From Tillandsia leiboldiana (lineage: Eukaryota; Streptophyta; Magnoliopsida; Poales; Bromeliaceae), in NCBI GenBank assembly GCA_029204045.2, contig CM055067.1, forward strand, positions 26,052,838 through 26,116,837: a stretch of 64,000 bases of DNA. Direction: 5' to 3'. Of this stretch, positions 21,071 to 33,482 are shown piece by piece. The notes beneath the pieces are model-generated. The model saw only the letters and a program-made list of their open reading frames with translations, was not told the origin of the DNA and made no database searches. Both the position numbers and the translations under genes were made by a program. How positions within the stretch are numbered: the stretch's first letter is position 1; the number at the start of each line of letters is the position of its first letter.

Positions 21071-24000
21071 TGTCACGCCCCGAGGTCATAACTGCGACCC
21101 GGGCCCGCCAATAGATCCGCCGCCCATACGGAAAGCCCCGTATAGACGAATCGTCTAACCTGCAAAAAGAAGGATACTATAGCTATACAGATATTAGAGC
21201 TGAAAAGTAAACTACTGAATAAAAATAATACAACTGTCAAATAGTACAAGTTTGAACCTCACTACAAAAGTCTCTCAAAATAAAACTCTCAAAAGTAACT
21301 AACTACTAAAATCCAGCAGAGTGTACTACTAAGCTCCAAAAAGGGGTATCGCTATACTCCAAGGACGGGTAGGGAACTAGCTCGCGACTCCCTCACCTCG
21401 ATCAACAATAAAATGATCAGCAACTGGAGCAGCAGGAACTGGAGAAAGGGTCCCTGGGGAAAGACACTACAGCAGGTGTGAGAACTACATCCCACAGTAG
21501 TTCTCAGTGGGTACCGCTACCAAGCCCGACGGTCTGCCCACTAAGTCTACTAGAGGCATAAGATAACAGGAAAACTGTAATAATAAAAAGATAAGCTGGA
21601 AAGAGTCTACAGCTATCATGCCTCTATCTACAATGCTCAAAGGGTGATACAGATGAAAATGATGCATCTACTAGCTCTCAAAATACAGTCACCCAATCTA
21701 CACTGACTGCCACATAGGGTCCAGTCAAACCTGCGCCCACCTACGGCCGTTACATACAAGGAGGACCGGACTTACGTAAGGCGTCCGTGACTGCCAAAAC
21801 TGGCCCATTCAGAGGGACTGCGTCGACAAGTCGCGATAGCAAAGTAACAGGCCCAACTCCGGAGTGGCACTCGAGGGGCGCGACCTCACCGAGGAAAGTA
21901 TCTGCGCATCTCTGTCGAGCTCAATATGGCTAATGTAGGCTATAGTCCAATCCACGATCAAAAAGATCGACAGTAACCAACAAATCACATCTCTAACTCA
22001 CTAGCTGGAAACACTCGACAGCCGGGACCACCGTCAACCCAACGGCTCCCAAAACAGGACATCCAACTCACATACGAGAAAGAACCAACCGACACAGTAA
22101 GGGTCCGAGAATCCCGAAAGGTCGGTGTCTAGAATCCCAATCAAACAAGAACAGACTCCAGACTCAACTTTTCGAAGTTCTCGACCCCTTACAGTTCGGG
22201 AAAACAACTCCCTTGGTAAAACATGCAGAAGAAACCAACCAGGGTCCGAAAGTTATGGGAGACCAACACCTGCAACCCTATCAAACAAGAACAGGTTCCA
22301 GGTACAGCCCCCGTAGCTTTCGTCCCGAAATAATGGAACGGCCCCTAGAACCCAGGTCACCCAACTCTCTCGGGTGAGGAAGTTTGTAATAAAAGATGGC
22401 AATTATTACTGAAAACTATTTTAATTTGAGAAATCCAATTTAATATATTTTAGTTCTTTTAGGAAAAATAGTTAGAAAACAAGTTTTTATACCCAAACCC
22501 CGAAGGGCTAATGCCTTCGTCCAATCAGACAAGAACAGACTCCGGCGACCCTTCGATATTTGGAAGAAAATATTGGTTGAATATAATCATGTGTGTGTCC
22601 AAAAGGTTATGGGTTCAAGGTCCTGCTATCACTGGTATACTATTGCCACTAACACAGTGGCAACACATAAAACCTAGAAACACGACATCCCGGGACCACC
22701 GTTCACCCATCGGTTCCCGCCACAAATATAATACCAGCTACATCTACCAGACTCCACTCTGCCCCCAAGCACGAGTGTAACATGCATCCCACACTAAGAG
22801 AAATCCCGGCCACTCGACCTACTATCCGGGCGAGGATAACACTATGTCCAGGAATAGAATAAGAAGTGTGGATGTCTAAAGCATAAATAAACCTAGCCCA
22901 AGTGAGGGTTTTCTACTGGTCTGGTTACACATGTAACATATGACAGGGTGCTAGGTCAAGTTCCAATAGTGGTACTTAAGTTAACACAGATAGGAAGCAT
23001 ACATCAACATGATCATGATAACGACGCGAGAACATCCTCTCTATATCTAACATGCTTCCTAACACATCTAACAATCAGGTATGATTTACTACACGATAGA
23101 ATTAATGAATAGTCCACCGATTTTGGAGACGAAGCAACCCACCTGAAGCGCGCGTCAACCCAGATCCAAAAATAGGCTGAAACAGAATGGGGACAATCCT
23201 CGGATTTCCACAATTCCAATGGGTCCCAAAACACCCAAAGACACCTCCTGGGTACAAAGACATAGTCCAAACATTGCAATCAACACAAAATTCCAAGTTT
23301 ACAAACAGCTAAAAAATCAGTCCTGAAAATGCTTAAATACCACCTGCGAGATAATCTCCAAAAATTCCAATAAAAATACGATGGCGATCCTCGCGAAAAG
23401 TAGATGTCGATCGAATCCTTACATGTTGAATTCTAATACCCGAGTGCAGAGATAAAACTCCGACAAGCCTCCGCTGTCCAGAAAAACCACCAACAGAAAA
23501 AGGGTTCAAAGATGCCTCTTAAACCATGCCAAGAAATCAAAATGAAGCAAGGTGATCAACACGGAAATCGAAGGCCTACCTCTCATGAAACCGATGCCGC
23601 TAAAATCATCCAAAAATTTTGTCGGAGTAGTTCTGTGGACCTCGCGGACTGAAATGCGACGGAAATGGGCCACCGAAGAAGAAACGTCGCACTGCGCCAA
23701 GATGCCGTAGTCGTCGATGCCGCGCCTTCCAAAAATTCTGAAACTCCTTTGCAAGGTGCAGCACAAGAAGAGGAACAACTTCACTTAAGGGCTCAGTCGC
23801 AAAAGGGCTCGGGAAAAAGGTCCAAAGGCTCGAGGAAGAGGGCTATTTATACCCCAAGCCCACCAAGGAAGGAATCGGATTCGGGCGCCGGATTCGGGCG
23901 CCCGAATCCGGCCCAAGCCCAACACTGTGCGCGCCCGAATTACTCTCGGCGCGCCACGTCACCCGCTCTGGGCGCCCGGCGCACGCTCGCCCGCCAATCG

Positions 24001-24605
24001 CGGCGCGCCGCGTGGCGACGCGGTCCACGGCGGGAACCGTGGGCCGCGGTTCCCGGTGGCCTAACCGGGTCGCTGCGCCCGCCAATGGGCGGACGACATG
24101 TGGCCTGGCGGGGTCCACGGTGCGCCACGCTCGGCGTGCTGTCGCGCGTGTGTTGACCGCCCAATCAGCGCGCGACACGTGGCACGCCCGTTGTTGGCTG
24201 GTCCCGGTGCACGCCAAAACCCGTGGACCGCCCTGCCCACCGCCGCGTACGCGCCTGCCCGCGCCCCCGCCGCCGCGCTCCGTCGCCGCCGGCGCTGCCT
24301 TGGCCTGCCAGAATAGTAAAATCTTGCCTCGAAATCCGTGTTTTGGCATCCGGGCTCCGAAAAATACAAGTAAGTAGTCCATTTTCATCGTTTTTGCGCG
24401 CTGAGTCCAAATTCGATGTCCGTTTTGCCAAATTCCACTTCTAAAATTTGTCGAAGGCATCCCGATAGGTATTTCTTAATCCAAATTTCGCGCTGGGTTC
24501 AAATCTAAGGTCCGGTTTGCGCGCAACCATTTCCAACACACATCATAGGCCTCCAGAAGCCACAATTCGCACGGCAAAAGCTCGGCGGAGATCCGGGTCA
24601 TCACA
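21071..24605 (-). repeat. Element C, 5' LTR (right copy)
   Basis: This 3535-bp partner of 15164-18679 has the same order of TATA box (23843-23852), donor-like CAG|GTGGGT (23142-23137), stem-loop cores (22523-22538, 22279-22295, 22139-22154) and U5 hairpins. It preserves one exact ER-stress-type composite at 24161-24181 that has lost its CACG in the left copy (CACATG). Length differences lie mainly in the GC-rich U3. Confidence 0.93.
24161..24181 (-). promoter_or_regulatory. ERSE-I composite in C 5' LTR
   Basis: CCAAT (24161-24165), ten bases, then CACGTG (24176-24181). Two related pairs lie nearby with the same ten-base gap but one altered base: CCAAT...CATGTG at 24082-24102 and CCAAT...CGCGTG at 23994-24014. 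In plants CCAAT-N10-CACG binds NF-Y together with ER-stress bZIP factors; function here is inferred. Confidence 0.6.
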
Positions 24606-24768
24606 GATTGCATATCATCATCTGTTTCACCCGCCCATTGAGCATCGTAGATAGAGACATGATAGCTGCGGTTTCCTTTCCAGCCATTTTATTCTTATTT
24701 ACAGTATTCATGTTATCTTATGCCTCTAGTAAACTTAGTGGGTAGACTGTAGGGTTGGAGACGGTATC
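24606..24768 (+). mobile_element. Element F, 3' LTR, segment 2
   Basis: Between the duplicated GATTG (24606-24610) of element C and the insertion point of D, this resumes F's LTR. It contains atgcctctagtaaacttagt and gggtagactgtagggttgg, equal to H near 53837-53880. The last five bases GTATC are D's target duplication. Confidence 0.75.
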
Positions 24769-26365
24769 TGTCACGCCCTAGGTGTAAACCAAAACCCGGG
24801 CCCGTCTACAGATCCGCCGTGCACACGGAATTTCCCGCGTACACGAAGCACCGAAAACCTGCTCAGATATAAAATAAGCAATAAAATAGCACAAGTACAG
24901 ATCTGAACTAGAAACTACAACATCTCAGACTAAAACTGAACTGGAAAAATAAAGTACACTGTTATAAATACATCTGTCTCTCCCAGCTCACCAAAATAAT
25001 ACAACCAGCTGGCTAAAGCCAGACCCAAAAGTAAAAATACAGCAGTCTGAGAGAACGGGGATACAACATAAGTCTAGCTACAACTCACTGTCGAGGCAGA
25101 CGATCTATCTACTCAGCGATCCTCTTACCTCGATCAACTGCTGAAGGCCCAGCAGCTCCCGCAGAATACTCTGCAAAACAAAGGGAGAGAGAGAAAGAAA
25201 CAACAATGGGGGTGAGAACCACTGATAAAACCAGTAGCCCCCAATGGGTAAATCCTCAAGATCTGACGTACCCACTAAGTCTACCAAAGGCAAAAGGAGA
25301 ATAAAGTGGTAAGCTAAAAGGCTACTGATAAGAAAACACTACCACTACTATGCCTCTAATGCAATACCGAATGAAATAACTATATGCATGCATCAGTAAC
25401 AGTATCTGTCTGAAATAAACCCAATCCATAGACCAGTAGAACTGGTACTGCCCGCTCTTCCATCAGCATCGGGGTATGCTGGCCAATGCATAACGCCGAA
25501 GTGATAATCGAACTCAACAACCTGCCGACTGACCGGAACCTACCCGGTACAGTCACCCGCACACTCCGGAGTGGCACTCGAGGGGAACTACCCACACGAG
25601 TAAAGTAACCGTGTCACAATATCTCAATATAGCGGGACCGGATCATGACTATGACCAAAGTGGGAAAATCCATCCACTGAAGAAACCCGATCCCCAATCT
25701 AATGCAAAAGTGAATATCCGGTCAACCGCCCAATATCTGCGGTTGCCGCAACACCCCGCAAGTCCCCAATCTGGTAAAATAACTAATATCCGATCAACCG
25801 CCCACAGTCCGCGGTCATCGCAATACCCCATATGTCCACAAACTGGTATAACCCTTCCCGACTCATCCATCTCGACTACACTATCCCAAACCCATGCTCG
25901 AACCCGAGGAACATGAAACACGTATCTGAGTAAAAAGGAGAAAGAGAGCACATGGTTTTTCCTAAGTCAAGTCCCAATATGATAGTGTAGCAGTAAATAG
26001 TGGCCTATCTAGATGTCCATACAAACATGCAAGTGTCCTCATGTAAAATAAAAGAAAGCATTTAACAGTGTTCCCACATGGATTAAATCACGATGTCCCA
26101 ATATAGTAATCAATTTCACCTAAAAGGGTTAAATGCTATCATGGCATAAAACATGTCCCAATCATAATGTCTCAATCTCACGTAGATAAGCCAGGAGTTA
26201 ATCAGTGTAAATGAACATGCATAATTTTCAACGGGGTGACAATCAACAATCATATCTTAGTGGATCTCTCTAACGGTCCTAGTAAGCATGTCGAAATACG
26301 AGGTACACAACAACCACCCACCTGGAACGCACAATCCACAACTGTAAAAGACTCATCGCTGTCCA
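24769..26365 (-). mobile_element. Solo LTR D, part 1
   Basis: In element orientation this is the 3' half of an LTR ending CCTAGGGCGTGACA. No primer site or internal region follows; F's LTR sequence lies directly outside. Joined to 37330-38817 it makes about 3085 bp bounded by TG and CA, flanked by GTATC (24764-24768) and GTACC (38818-38822), one mismatch. That is the signature of a solo LTR left by recombination between two LTRs. A donor-like CAG|GTGGGT is at 26321-26316. The last five bases GTCCA are the target duplication of E. Confidence 0.82.
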
Positions 26366-27477
26366 TGTGAGGACCTGGATCCCCACGATGTGATTACTGG
26401 TTGACCAGCAGCTTCTGGAGGCCTATATGGCGCGTCGGTGGTGTTTGTGCACCAATTGGACACTAGTGATGGATTCAGAGTGTTTAGTGGATCACGAGAG
26501 TAGTCAGATGCCCCCGTCGAATGCTTAGAAGTGGTTTTGCGCGCAATGGATATTAAAATTGGGCTCCGTGTGAATTTTGGACAAAAGAACTTCTTTCCGG
26601 ATGCCTTCGGCAATTTTTAGAGTTGGAAATTGGCAAATCGGATTTTTGGAATGGACCCGGCGCGAAAATCGGATCAAGTAGGCTTTCCGGGGGCTTTCGG
26701 CAAATTTTCGGATGAGAATTTGGGGAATCGGACATCGTATTTGGATTCAGCGCGCGAAATCGTTGAGAATGGACTATTTACTCGCTTTTTTCGGAGCCCG
26801 GTTGACGCGCGCGTTTTTCGAGGCGTGCACGGATCTCGAGACATCGCGGCACGAATCCCGAGGTGCACTCGAATCTCGAGGTGCGCTCGGGTGTACGGCG
26901 CGAGGGGGGAGCGCAGACAGGCGCGTTGGGAAAATGCGCCTGACTGCGCGGGTGACGCGGGGGGGGCCGGCCACGTGGCGTGCCCCCATTCGCGCCCGCG
27001 CGGACGCGGGGGGCACGCGCCCGCTCGGTGTCACGCGCCCGTGTGGCGCGTGCCGCTTGGCACAGGGGGCGCGCGCCTGCGCCTGGCGCACGCGCCCCTG
27101 TGCGGTGGACCACTGGCTGCGGGCCCTTTGGGGCGGTGCACCGTGGACCCGGTCCACGGGAGCCCTCCCTCCTCCCTTTCTTCTCTTCTTCTTCTTTCTT
27201 CCCCGCACACCATTCCTCCTCCATTTTCTTTTCTTTCTTCTCCAACCGAGCGAGAGAGGGAGTGAGGACGAGATTTTTGTGCGGTGCGGCGGTGCGTTGT
27301 GGACCTCGCGGAGCGCGCGAAGTGTTCCACAGGAGCGGTTGGGCGGCGCGGCGCAGTCGAGGTGGGCTCCGCACTTCGTTTTTACGGTATTTTTGGCACA
27401 GTTTTGGGGCGTTCTTTTGGACTTTGGTTTGACCCCTTACTCTTATCTGTGTTAGGGACCGTGTTTTACTGCACCGT

Positions 27478-27725
27478 TTTGCGTGCGGACCCCGACGGCG
27501 TGCTCCGTTTTGCGTGCGGACTCCGTTTTGCGTGCGGATTCCGGCACTGTGCTCTGTTTTGCTAGGGACTCCGTTTTGCGTGCGGATTCCGGCACCGTGC
27601 TCCGTTTTGCGTGCGGACTTCGTTTTGCGTGCGAATTTTGGCACCGTGCTTCGTTTTGCGTGCGGATTCCGGCACCGTGCTCCGTTTTGCGTACGGACTC
27701 CGGCGGCGTGCACCGTTTCGCGTGC
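27478..27725 (+). repeat. GC-rich cluster of 17-bp motif, E 5' LTR
   Basis: About ten copies of a motif close to TCCGTTTTGCGTGCGGA, many followed by ttccggcaccgtgc, are head-to-tail. The sister LTR (34598-34860) holds about eleven. Copy-number change here accounts for much of the 14-bp length difference between the LTRs, so the cluster changed after insertion or during the last replication cycle. Confidence 0.7.
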
Positions 27726-28925
27726 AACTTGCTGTACGAGACTCGGATTGAGGCGTGCCTTTACAGTTTTTGCATCTATGCATCGCGAGGATTATCATCG
27801 TTCTCTTCTGGGATTTTGCTGGAAATTGCCGAAGGTATACGTTTTCCCCCTTATCTGTGCATGGGTTTACAGCTATGTTGCCGTGTGGTTTTGCGCACCC
27901 TGTGTTGTGGAATTTGTAACTCGGCCTACGGGGCTCGGAATTTGACGTGCAGGTACTCGTTTCGAAGGTATCGACACGAGGAACACGACAGTAATTTTGT
28001 TGGATTTTTCAGAGTCTGTTCTGCAGGTGAAAATTGCACATCTTCGGGGCTAGTTTCAGCAGTTGGTCTATACTTGGATATTTTAGCATAAAGTGTAACT
28101 TTGGACCTTTTGTTGTACCCAGGAGGGTTCGCGAGTGTTTTGGAACACTGCTAGGAGCCGAGGTTGGCGCGACATGTACCGTGGATACGAGTTCAGCGGA
28201 TTGTGCGTGCAGGTGGCCACGCTCTTCACCGACCCCAGGTTTGCCTTGGATTGAGCGCTTCAGGTGGGTGAGCTTAATAGTAGTAACTGTATAAGGTGTT
28301 TATGTTATGGCGAATATATGTGCACTTGTGGGGATGTCACCCCTCTATGATTGATGACATGCATATTTGTTGTACAACCGATATGAGCGAGAGGTAAGCA
28401 AGGAATGGCCTAGATTATGTGGTTCTTGTACATGTTTATTCATTAGCCTACTTGTGTGAGATTAGTACAGCATAGTAGGGACTTTTTACCATGCTTTGCT
28501 ATTACATGTTTCACCCACTTTTATCGTTTCTGAGGACAAAAGCATGTTTGTTTGGACATATAGTTAGGCCACCTTTTATTGCTACACTACTTATTGGAAC
28601 TTGACTTAGGAGAAACCATGCTTTTCCTTTCAGCTTCTTGTTAGTCAAGTGGTCAGTGTTGCTCGGGTTCGAGCAGGGGTCTGGGTAGTGTAGTCGGGAC
28701 TTGGTGTCTGGGACAGGTTGGATTAGTTGTGGGGCTTTGCGGCAACCGCGGATATTGGGCGGTTGACCGGATATTTATTTATGCACCAGATTGGGTATCT
28801 GAATTCTCTAGTAGACAGAGTTTCCCACGATTTGAGTACTTTTGCATTTGATTGAGGACCGAGGCTTTTTTTTAGTGGTTGGGCTTTCCCACTTTGATCA
28901 GAGTCATGATCCAGTCCTGCTTTGG

Positions 28926-29103
28926 TTACTTATCACACCGGCGCGGTTATTGCCCGGTGATGCTTTTACCACACCGGCGCGGTTATTGCCCGGTGATGCT
29001 TTCCTCGTGTGGGTCGCTCCCCTCGAGATCCCCTCCGGAGGCTGGGGCCAGATAGTTATTGACAGTTTTTGCTATCACATCGGCGCGGTTATTGCCCGAT
29101 GAT
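28926..29103 (+). repeat. Three copies of a hairpin unit, E 5' LTR
   Basis: The unit CACCGGCGCGG..TTGCCCGGTG occurs near 28926 and 28972 and, as CATCGG..CCGATG, near 29077. The third copy shows a paired change that keeps the stem. The cluster flanks the GTGGGTCGCTCCCC hairpin and sits where LTR I has its 30-bp array with the related unit CACTGGCC..CCAGGTG. Confidence 0.65.
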
Positions 29104-30193
29104 GACGGCGGCAGCAGGCAGTACCAGTTTCACTGGTGACACTAGATTGAGTTTATTTCAGGTTTTTACTTTATTGTTGCACTCGTGTCAGGGGGACCGA
29201 GTGGAGTCTAGTAGCTTTGTTTAGACCAGTGCTAGTGTTGTCGGGAACCATTTGGGGATTGACGGTGGTCCCGAGGTCGTTGTGAGTTAGTCGACCGTTG
29301 TGCGAGAGGTTTGGTGATCTTGAGGCTATCCGTTCTGAGAGAGAGAGTGGATTTTGACTATAGCCTGCATGAGCCGCTACTCGATAGCGAGTTAGTCCGT
29401 TTGGACGCCCTACGTAATTCCTGCCCGTCAGCGGGAGGTGGTCGTAGGTGGGGCGCAGGTTTGGCTGGACCAGATGTGGCAGTCAGCTCGATTGGGTCGA
29501 TTATGCACTTCATGTGCTAGTGGTTGCATACCATACTTTGTTTCTCCCCTCTTGAGCATTTAGATGGAGGCTTGGTAGCTGTTAGGTGACATCAGCTTTC
29601 TTGTTCAGTTCCCACTTCTTTGGTTATATTATGTCTCTTGAGGACTTAGTGGGCAGACCGTCGGGTCTGGCGGTGGTACCCACTGAGAACTCCCTTTTTG
29701 GTGTAGTTCTCACACCCTTTGGGGGTTTTCCCCCTCCTTTTTCCTTCCTCTCCTTTGTTTTGCAGAGTCTTAGCAGGTGTTGCGGATTCTGCGGTGGTTG
29801 TTTGAGGCGAGGGAGTCGCGTGCTAGATCCCTACCCGTCGTTGGAGAGTAGCGGTACCCTTCAGAGGAGATCTTCAGTAGATTAGTTGTTTTATTTTTCT
29901 CTTTTGAGAGACTGTACACTGATGTATTTATTGGAGTTACCTCCTGGTTGGGTTCAGAGCTTGTATTTGAGGATATTGTATTATTATTATTTTTGGGAGG
30001 CGGACATTGTTGTATTATTTTCAGTTGTACAGTGGTTGATTTTAGTTATACAGCAGATTTTCATTTATAGCTCTGATATCTGTTAGCTGTAGTACTTTTC
30101 TTGCAGGTAGGACGCTTCGCCTATGCGGGGTTTGGCATAGGTGGCGGATTTGTTGGCGAGCCCGGGTCGCAGTTTCGACCCCGGGGCGTGACA

Positions 30194-30589
30194 GATTAGA
30201 GTGGTATCAGAGCCTAGGTTGTAGGTCATAGTGGACTTAGAAACCCTTGGCTTATGGTTTGACCCTTGGTTGACTTCGTGAGAGTCGTGACTTTTAGCGA
30301 GAGTCCTGATTGAGTGTTATACCTCTCCCAAGGGACGGGAAGAGTGATTGGCATGTTTATTCTCCTAAGTGATTATGTTGGCTGTAGACAACATAATGCT
30401 GTGGAACGGGTGACATGCTTTAGACTTTCGCTGGATTGGGTCGAGCGTTGTTGTGTGCTGTTTTGTGGTTTCATCGTGGCGAGCGGTGTCTCCCCGACGC
30501 TGGGTTTTGACCCGTGTGTATCCTCTCATAGTAGTTGAGCTTGAGCGGTAGGTTTTGGGCGGATACCCGGATTGAGGTCAGAGCGCCCC
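30194..30589 (+). other. E: leader with primer binding site
   Basis: After GATTAGAG, TGGTATCAGAGC at 30202-30213 is a perfect initiator tRNA-Met primer site. The rest is untranslated leader shared with the other elements, including gattatgttggctgtagac near 30370, which precedes gag in H, C and G. Confidence 0.85.
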
Positions 30590-31020
30590 GAACCCAGATG
30601 ACAGGATTGTTAGAGGCTTATCAGCAGCAGAGTGAGCGAGCAGCTAGTTTTAGTGACACAGTTGTCGGAGCAGCGGGCAGCTCGACAGTGCTTCCTTCTT
30701 AGACCACCCGATTGCAGTATCCTCAGGGGCGGGGATTTTTGTGGCACCGATGGAGTAGGTAGCCCCTCTGTGCCGATGTTTAGTGTCGAGGCACCGAGGC
30801 AGGGTGGATAGTTGACAGCTGGTGAGCTGAGGGGACGTGATCGATCTATTGAGCCAGATTGGGCAGATGAACCACCCCGACTCGTAAGATTGAGTTGGAG
30901 TATTTGGAGGCAGAGTCGTGGTTGGTGGTGATGGAGTGATCAATTGAGAGCCTCCCTGTGCTAGAGAGTTTTGGCAGTTGTTGAACTGCGCGCTCCAGGT
31001 TCGAGGGACGAGGCGCATAG
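30590..31020 (+). pseudogene. gag: E: gag remnant
   Basis: Only traces of gag remain. ACACAGTTGTCGGAGCAGC (30657-30675) corresponds to the coiled-coil region of H (MTQLSEAVRR), and the frame LEAESWLVVME near 30905-30937 corresponds to the WEAESWITAME capsid motif. Stops and frameshifts are dense and no zinc knuckle is recognisable. From 31021 to 31844 I see no codable feature, only the shared noncoding internal block near 31440-31640. Confidence 0.55.
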
Positions 31021-31844
31021 GATATGCGACTGGGAGTGGATTGTGCCAGGATACCTTTCAGTTTATTCAGTCCCTCCGTTATAGGTTTTGACGCCTCGCT
31101 GGAGTAGGCACTGTGTATGGAGCGTGGCGCTGTAGTTCCTTTGGATAGGGATCTGCTGCTAGAGGCGAGTTCAGGATATTGGCACTTGGCGCCGGGTGAT
31201 GGAGGACAAATCGGCCAGCAGAGGCACTTCTGATTTCTTTTCCAGGATGACGGGTTCCTGGGATGCCAGAGATCGGGTGGACCCCGATGGCCGCATCAGC
31301 ATCTATATCAGAGTGGCGCAGCGGTAGCGTGGATTTGTATCTGCGGAGGACCTTATTCGTCGCCTCAATGTGATCAGAGACAGAGGTCGTGCTTCCTTAT
31401 GGATAGTCCTGATTTTCAGGCAGATTGAGCGACAACCACTTGCTTTGAGCGGATGAATCTGTGCCGCCCGGTTGGAGGGCGCCACGGTAGTGGATCGAGG
31501 GTCGCAGGTGGGATTTCACCACAGCAGTCGGAGTTAGAGCATGTTTCATTCTTGCCTGGACTAGAGGCAGATTTGTTACCACGTGCACTAGAGGTACAGG
31601 TTCCTGTTGTTGTTGTGCATGTGGAGGAGGCTTTTTGATCATGTCCAGTGCGGCCGATACTGCGAGTTACCGGCAGAATTATTGGAAATTGTAGCAATTC
31701 GGTGTCTCGACCCTGTGCCTGAGATTGATTGGCACAATGCCACAGAATGTTTGACTGCGGCGAGAGAGGACTTTGACCTTCGGCAAGGCGGACAAGAGGA
31801 GGCTTGCTTGTTGAGATTATTAGAGCACGTAGGTTATAGCGACA

Positions 31845-32870
31845 GTGCGAGAGGTGCTTTCGGTGGCACCGGGACTCAAGGATATCTCTATTGCCCACGA
31901 GATCCCGGGTATGATTTCACCTAAGCTGTTGGAGATGCCGCCGGTTAGGGAGATAGAGATTGAGTTTGACGTGGTTCGGGGGGCCGCGCCACCCTCGACA
32001 GCACCTCATTGGATATCGCCGGTAGAGCTGAGAGAGCTGATGGCTCAGTTGCAGGATCTGAGGGATCGAGGGGACTGTTTGACCTAGTGCCACGCCGTTG
32101 GTACACGGTGGTGATGCCACGTCGTTGATACACGACTGTGAGGGTCCTTTTATGGTTCGAGTGTAGACAGGTCTGGGTGGTAGCTAGGACCTTTTGATGG
32201 AGCTATACTCCGGCAGTTATCGTATGATGAGAGTACCTACTTGGAATCAGACGACCGAGGACTTCGCCTAGATGGCATTCAGGATCCGGTAAGGGCATTA
32301 TGAGCTCATAGTGAGGCCAAATTGAATAATTAATGAACGGCTGACTTCAAGATTTGAGGAATTGTAAGTCCCAGTTGTACTTGGACGGATTGGGAGTGGT
32401 GTTCCCTAAGGATATTTTGATTTACTCCCAGAGTGACTTGAAGTAAGAGGAGCACTCATGGATGTGCTACAATGCCCGTGTGGATGAAGCTGTATGCCAA
32501 GTTATTGAGGTAAAAGTTTTAGCTTCTGAAGCATACCTTCTTAGGTCGCATTGTGTTAGCTGTAGGGGCGGCGGTGGAAATCCGGCCAATATGTATACCA
32601 TTTTGGAATTGGCCGAGGTCGACAATTATGGTCAAGGTAAGGGGCTTCTTGGACTGGGCAGTGCCAGGAGAGCTTGGCAATCGGATGTTGAGACTGATAC
32701 CAGCGCCAATGCTAGCATTTCCAGTGTTGGGAGAGAGAGATCTGCGAGTTTTAGTGATGCCTTCTATTGTGACCGTGGAGTTATCGTTGGGTCATTGTTG
32801 AGCATTCTGGATCACCCAGACAGGGCCACGGCGTTGGCGGATACCTGGAGCAGGAAAGCTGTCTGGGGAT
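31845..32870 (+). pseudogene. pol: E: protease-RT-RNase H remnant
   Basis: The frame at 31845-32087 carries APGLKDISIAHEIPGMISP, REIEIEFDVVRG and SPVELRELMAQLQDLRDRG, the segment preceding reverse transcriptase. Shattered RT follows: AFRIR.GHYEL near 32280, DILIYSQS near 32420 (the catalytic box has decayed to a PKD-like form), and a trace of GLLGLGSA near 32650. LIPAPMLAFPVLGE near 32700 marks the RNase H border. Stops and shifts are frequent. Compared with B, the order is that of a Tekay-like Pol, ending before integrase. Confidence 0.7.
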
Positions 32871-33470
32871 GAGTTTGATAATTCCACAGCTGGCGCTGTG
32901 TGGACTATTGGGGCAAACATGGCTTGTGGTTGTGTCCCTGAGGGTTCCTTCGGATGATAGACCGCGGCTGAGTAGTTCACTCGGATGGTCAAGATTCGGG
33001 AGTGACCGAGTGAGGACCCCTCCTTGTTAGGACTCTTTTTCCTTATTGATTAATCGTGTGGGTGTGCTTCGGGTTGCCTTGGTTGAGTTGACACAGGTTG
33101 TGGTTTGGTGCGTGTTGCACTGGCGGTTATCTTGTTTCCCCCAACTTTTGATGGAACCCTTATTGTGTGTCATGTCTCAGCTCAGGAAGGTTATGTTTTT
33201 TTTTTGGATCCCTCAACCGTGATTGATTCGCCCCATTTGAGATCTAGGAATGTTTGAAGTACGAGGGATGCCCGTTGCGAATTCTGGCTCGTGAGATTAG
33301 AGGTTGCGCAATCGGGCTATGCCGTACTGGCTGTTGCTGTTGTTGTTGAGGAGTAATCACGGGGAGTGAGAGGTGACTTGGGAAGCTAGAGACAGTGATG
33401 TTGAGTACTTAACCTGGGTGTTTGTGACTCCTGGTGGAATCGAGCTAGTTTCGAGGACGAAACTTTCTTT

Positions 33471-33482
33471 AGTGGGGGAGGA
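33471..33482 (+). other. Element E polypurine tract
   Basis: AGTGGGGGAGGA lies directly before the 3' LTR at 33483, preceded by TTTCGAGGACGAAACT (33449-33464). Confidence 0.85.

Larger units (their letters stand above)
15164..24605 (-). mobile_element. Element C: complete pol-less LTR retrotransposon with gag
   Basis: This 9442-bp element has LTRs of 3516 bp (15164-18679) and 3535 bp (21071-24605), starting TGTGATGACC and ending GGCGTGACA in element orientation. The target duplication GATTG (15159-15163, 24606-24610) is perfect. Its internal region is only 2391 bp: primer site, a gag with frameshifts and stops, noncoding sequence and a polypurine tract. Protease, reverse transcriptase and integrase are absent. 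It is the minus-strand counterpart of H and belongs to the same TR-GAG/LARD-like family. Confidence 0.95.
26366..30193 (+). repeat. Element E, 5' LTR
   Basis: The LTR is 3828 bp with an extremely GC-rich U3 (26800-27400), a TC-rich tract (27160-27240), a 17-bp repeat cluster (27478-27725), and a donor-like CAG|GTGGGT with GT at 28264. It also has the triple CACCGG-type repeat (28926-29103), the GAGAACT hairpin (29683-29713), an acceptor-like TTCTTGCAG ending at 30106, and U5 hairpins to 30193. I did not find a convincing TATA box. Open frames up to 311 aa on both strands in the GC-rich part are compositional. Confidence 0.93.

Noticed and set aside
26774..27713. Open frames up to 311 aa in E's LTR (also 33747-34846)
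   Set aside because: They overlap on opposite strands in very GC-rich, repetitive sequence, contain simple repeats of the 17-bp motif, and show no domain.
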